DNA of 64,000 bases. Source: Luteipulveratus flavus. Its GTDB lineage: Bacteria; Actinomycetota; Actinomycetes; Actinomycetales; Dermatophilaceae. Below the pieces are notes generated by a model. That model worked only from the letters and a program-made list of their open reading frames with translations. It ran no database searches and was not told the origin of the DNA. Both the position numbers and the translations under genes were made by a program. This document shows positions 63,825 to 64,000 of the stretch, one piece after another (positions within the stretch are counted from its first letter, which is position 1; the number at the start of each line of letters is the position of its first letter). The stretch is from positions 186,001-250,000 of the forward strand of contig NZ_JAROAV010000024.1 in NCBI RefSeq assembly GCF_029439465.1. Direction: 5' to 3'.

Positions 63825-64000
63825 GGAAGGCCGCTTGCGAGGGCCGCCTTCCGAGAAGGCAGCCCGGGAGGTGTGGGCGGGGGCCAGATCGCGGTGCCAC
63901 CACACCTTCGTCGAGGAGTCCTCGACCTCTCGTCGGTACGCCGGACGCGCGGTCGTCGGCCGGGCCTGCTCCGGCCCTGGCGGGTCGTCACTCCGCCACC
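63825..64000 (-). promoter_or_regulatory. T-box-like leader of aspS (5' end beyond the window)
   Basis: On the minus strand TGTGGTGGCACCGCG (63890-63904) matches the conserved T-box sequence. Directly before it is a perfect seven-pair hairpin (63910-63926) placed like stem III. Further up, GGCGG/CCGCC (63980-63997) encloses a loop holding GAC, an aspartate codon, as a candidate specifier. After it CCACACC can pair with part of the T-box, and a GGAAGG...CCTTCC hairpin (63825-63852) may be the alternative structure. The outermost part of stem I may lie past the window edge. Confidence 0.65.

Overview
The window is a high-GC, gene-dense actinobacterial chromosome segment. The gene order matches the core block of Mycobacterium tuberculosis Rv1379-Rv1416 (pyrR-pyrB-pyrC-carA-carB-pyrF, mihF-gmk-rpoZ-coaBC-metK, priA, fmt-rsmB-rpe, rib genes). 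It also carries a fused FO synthase (F420 pathway), an actinobacterial integration host factor and a helicase-motif-less PriA. A Micrococcales-type organism is my best guess; the genus cannot be read from the sequence.

Region 1 (1-8.9 kb, minus strand) is one compact run: FMN riboswitch, ribD-ribE-ribM-ribBA-ribH, fbiC, hisE-hisG and a small PH-domain membrane protein. It links riboflavin synthesis, riboflavin uptake and deazaflavin (FO) synthesis, which share the pyrimidine precursor 5-amino-6-ribitylaminouracil. The window opens inside a FUSC-type exporter.

Region 2 (9-23 kb): a plus-strand glycosyltransferase/UDP-galactopyranose mutase pair, then minus-strand rpe-rsmB-fmt-def, an inserted plus-strand HTH/HEAT protein, a HAD hydrolase, priA, metK, coaBC, rpoZ, gmk and mihF.

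Region 3 (23-38 kb): a plus-strand ECF41-type sigma factor interrupts the old pyrF-mihF junction. The pyrimidine operon pyrR-pyrB-pyrC-carA-carB-pyrF follows, overlapped gene to gene and preceded by a PyrR-binding leader. Then come a large LuxR/ATPase regulator, a divergent Rv2258c-like methyltransferase, a glycosyltransferase remnant and a membrane acyltransferase-like protein.

Region 4 (38-50 kb): nusB, efp, a plus-strand FMN-dependent glutamate-synthase-like protein, an HTH regulator, the shikimate genes aroB-aroK-aroC-aroE, and mltG-ruvX-alaS.

Region 5 (50-58.4 kb): an oligopeptide-type ABC transporter (two ATPases, two permeases, lipoprotein) with strong hairpins between lipoprotein and permease genes, plus a second paralogous lipoprotein.

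Region 6 (58.5-64 kb): rarA, a small secreted peptidoglycan-binding protein in a lower-GC segment bounded by 29-bp direct repeats, a GNAT acetyltransferase, a HAD phosphatase and aspS with a candidate Asp-specific T-box leader.

No tRNA, rRNA, CRISPR array or insertion sequence was recognised. The most unusual items are the repeat-bounded cassette at 59.9-60.6 kb, the aspS T-box, the ECF41 gene without its usual partner, the phased 20-bp repeats at 56.57 kb and the HTH/HEAT protein.
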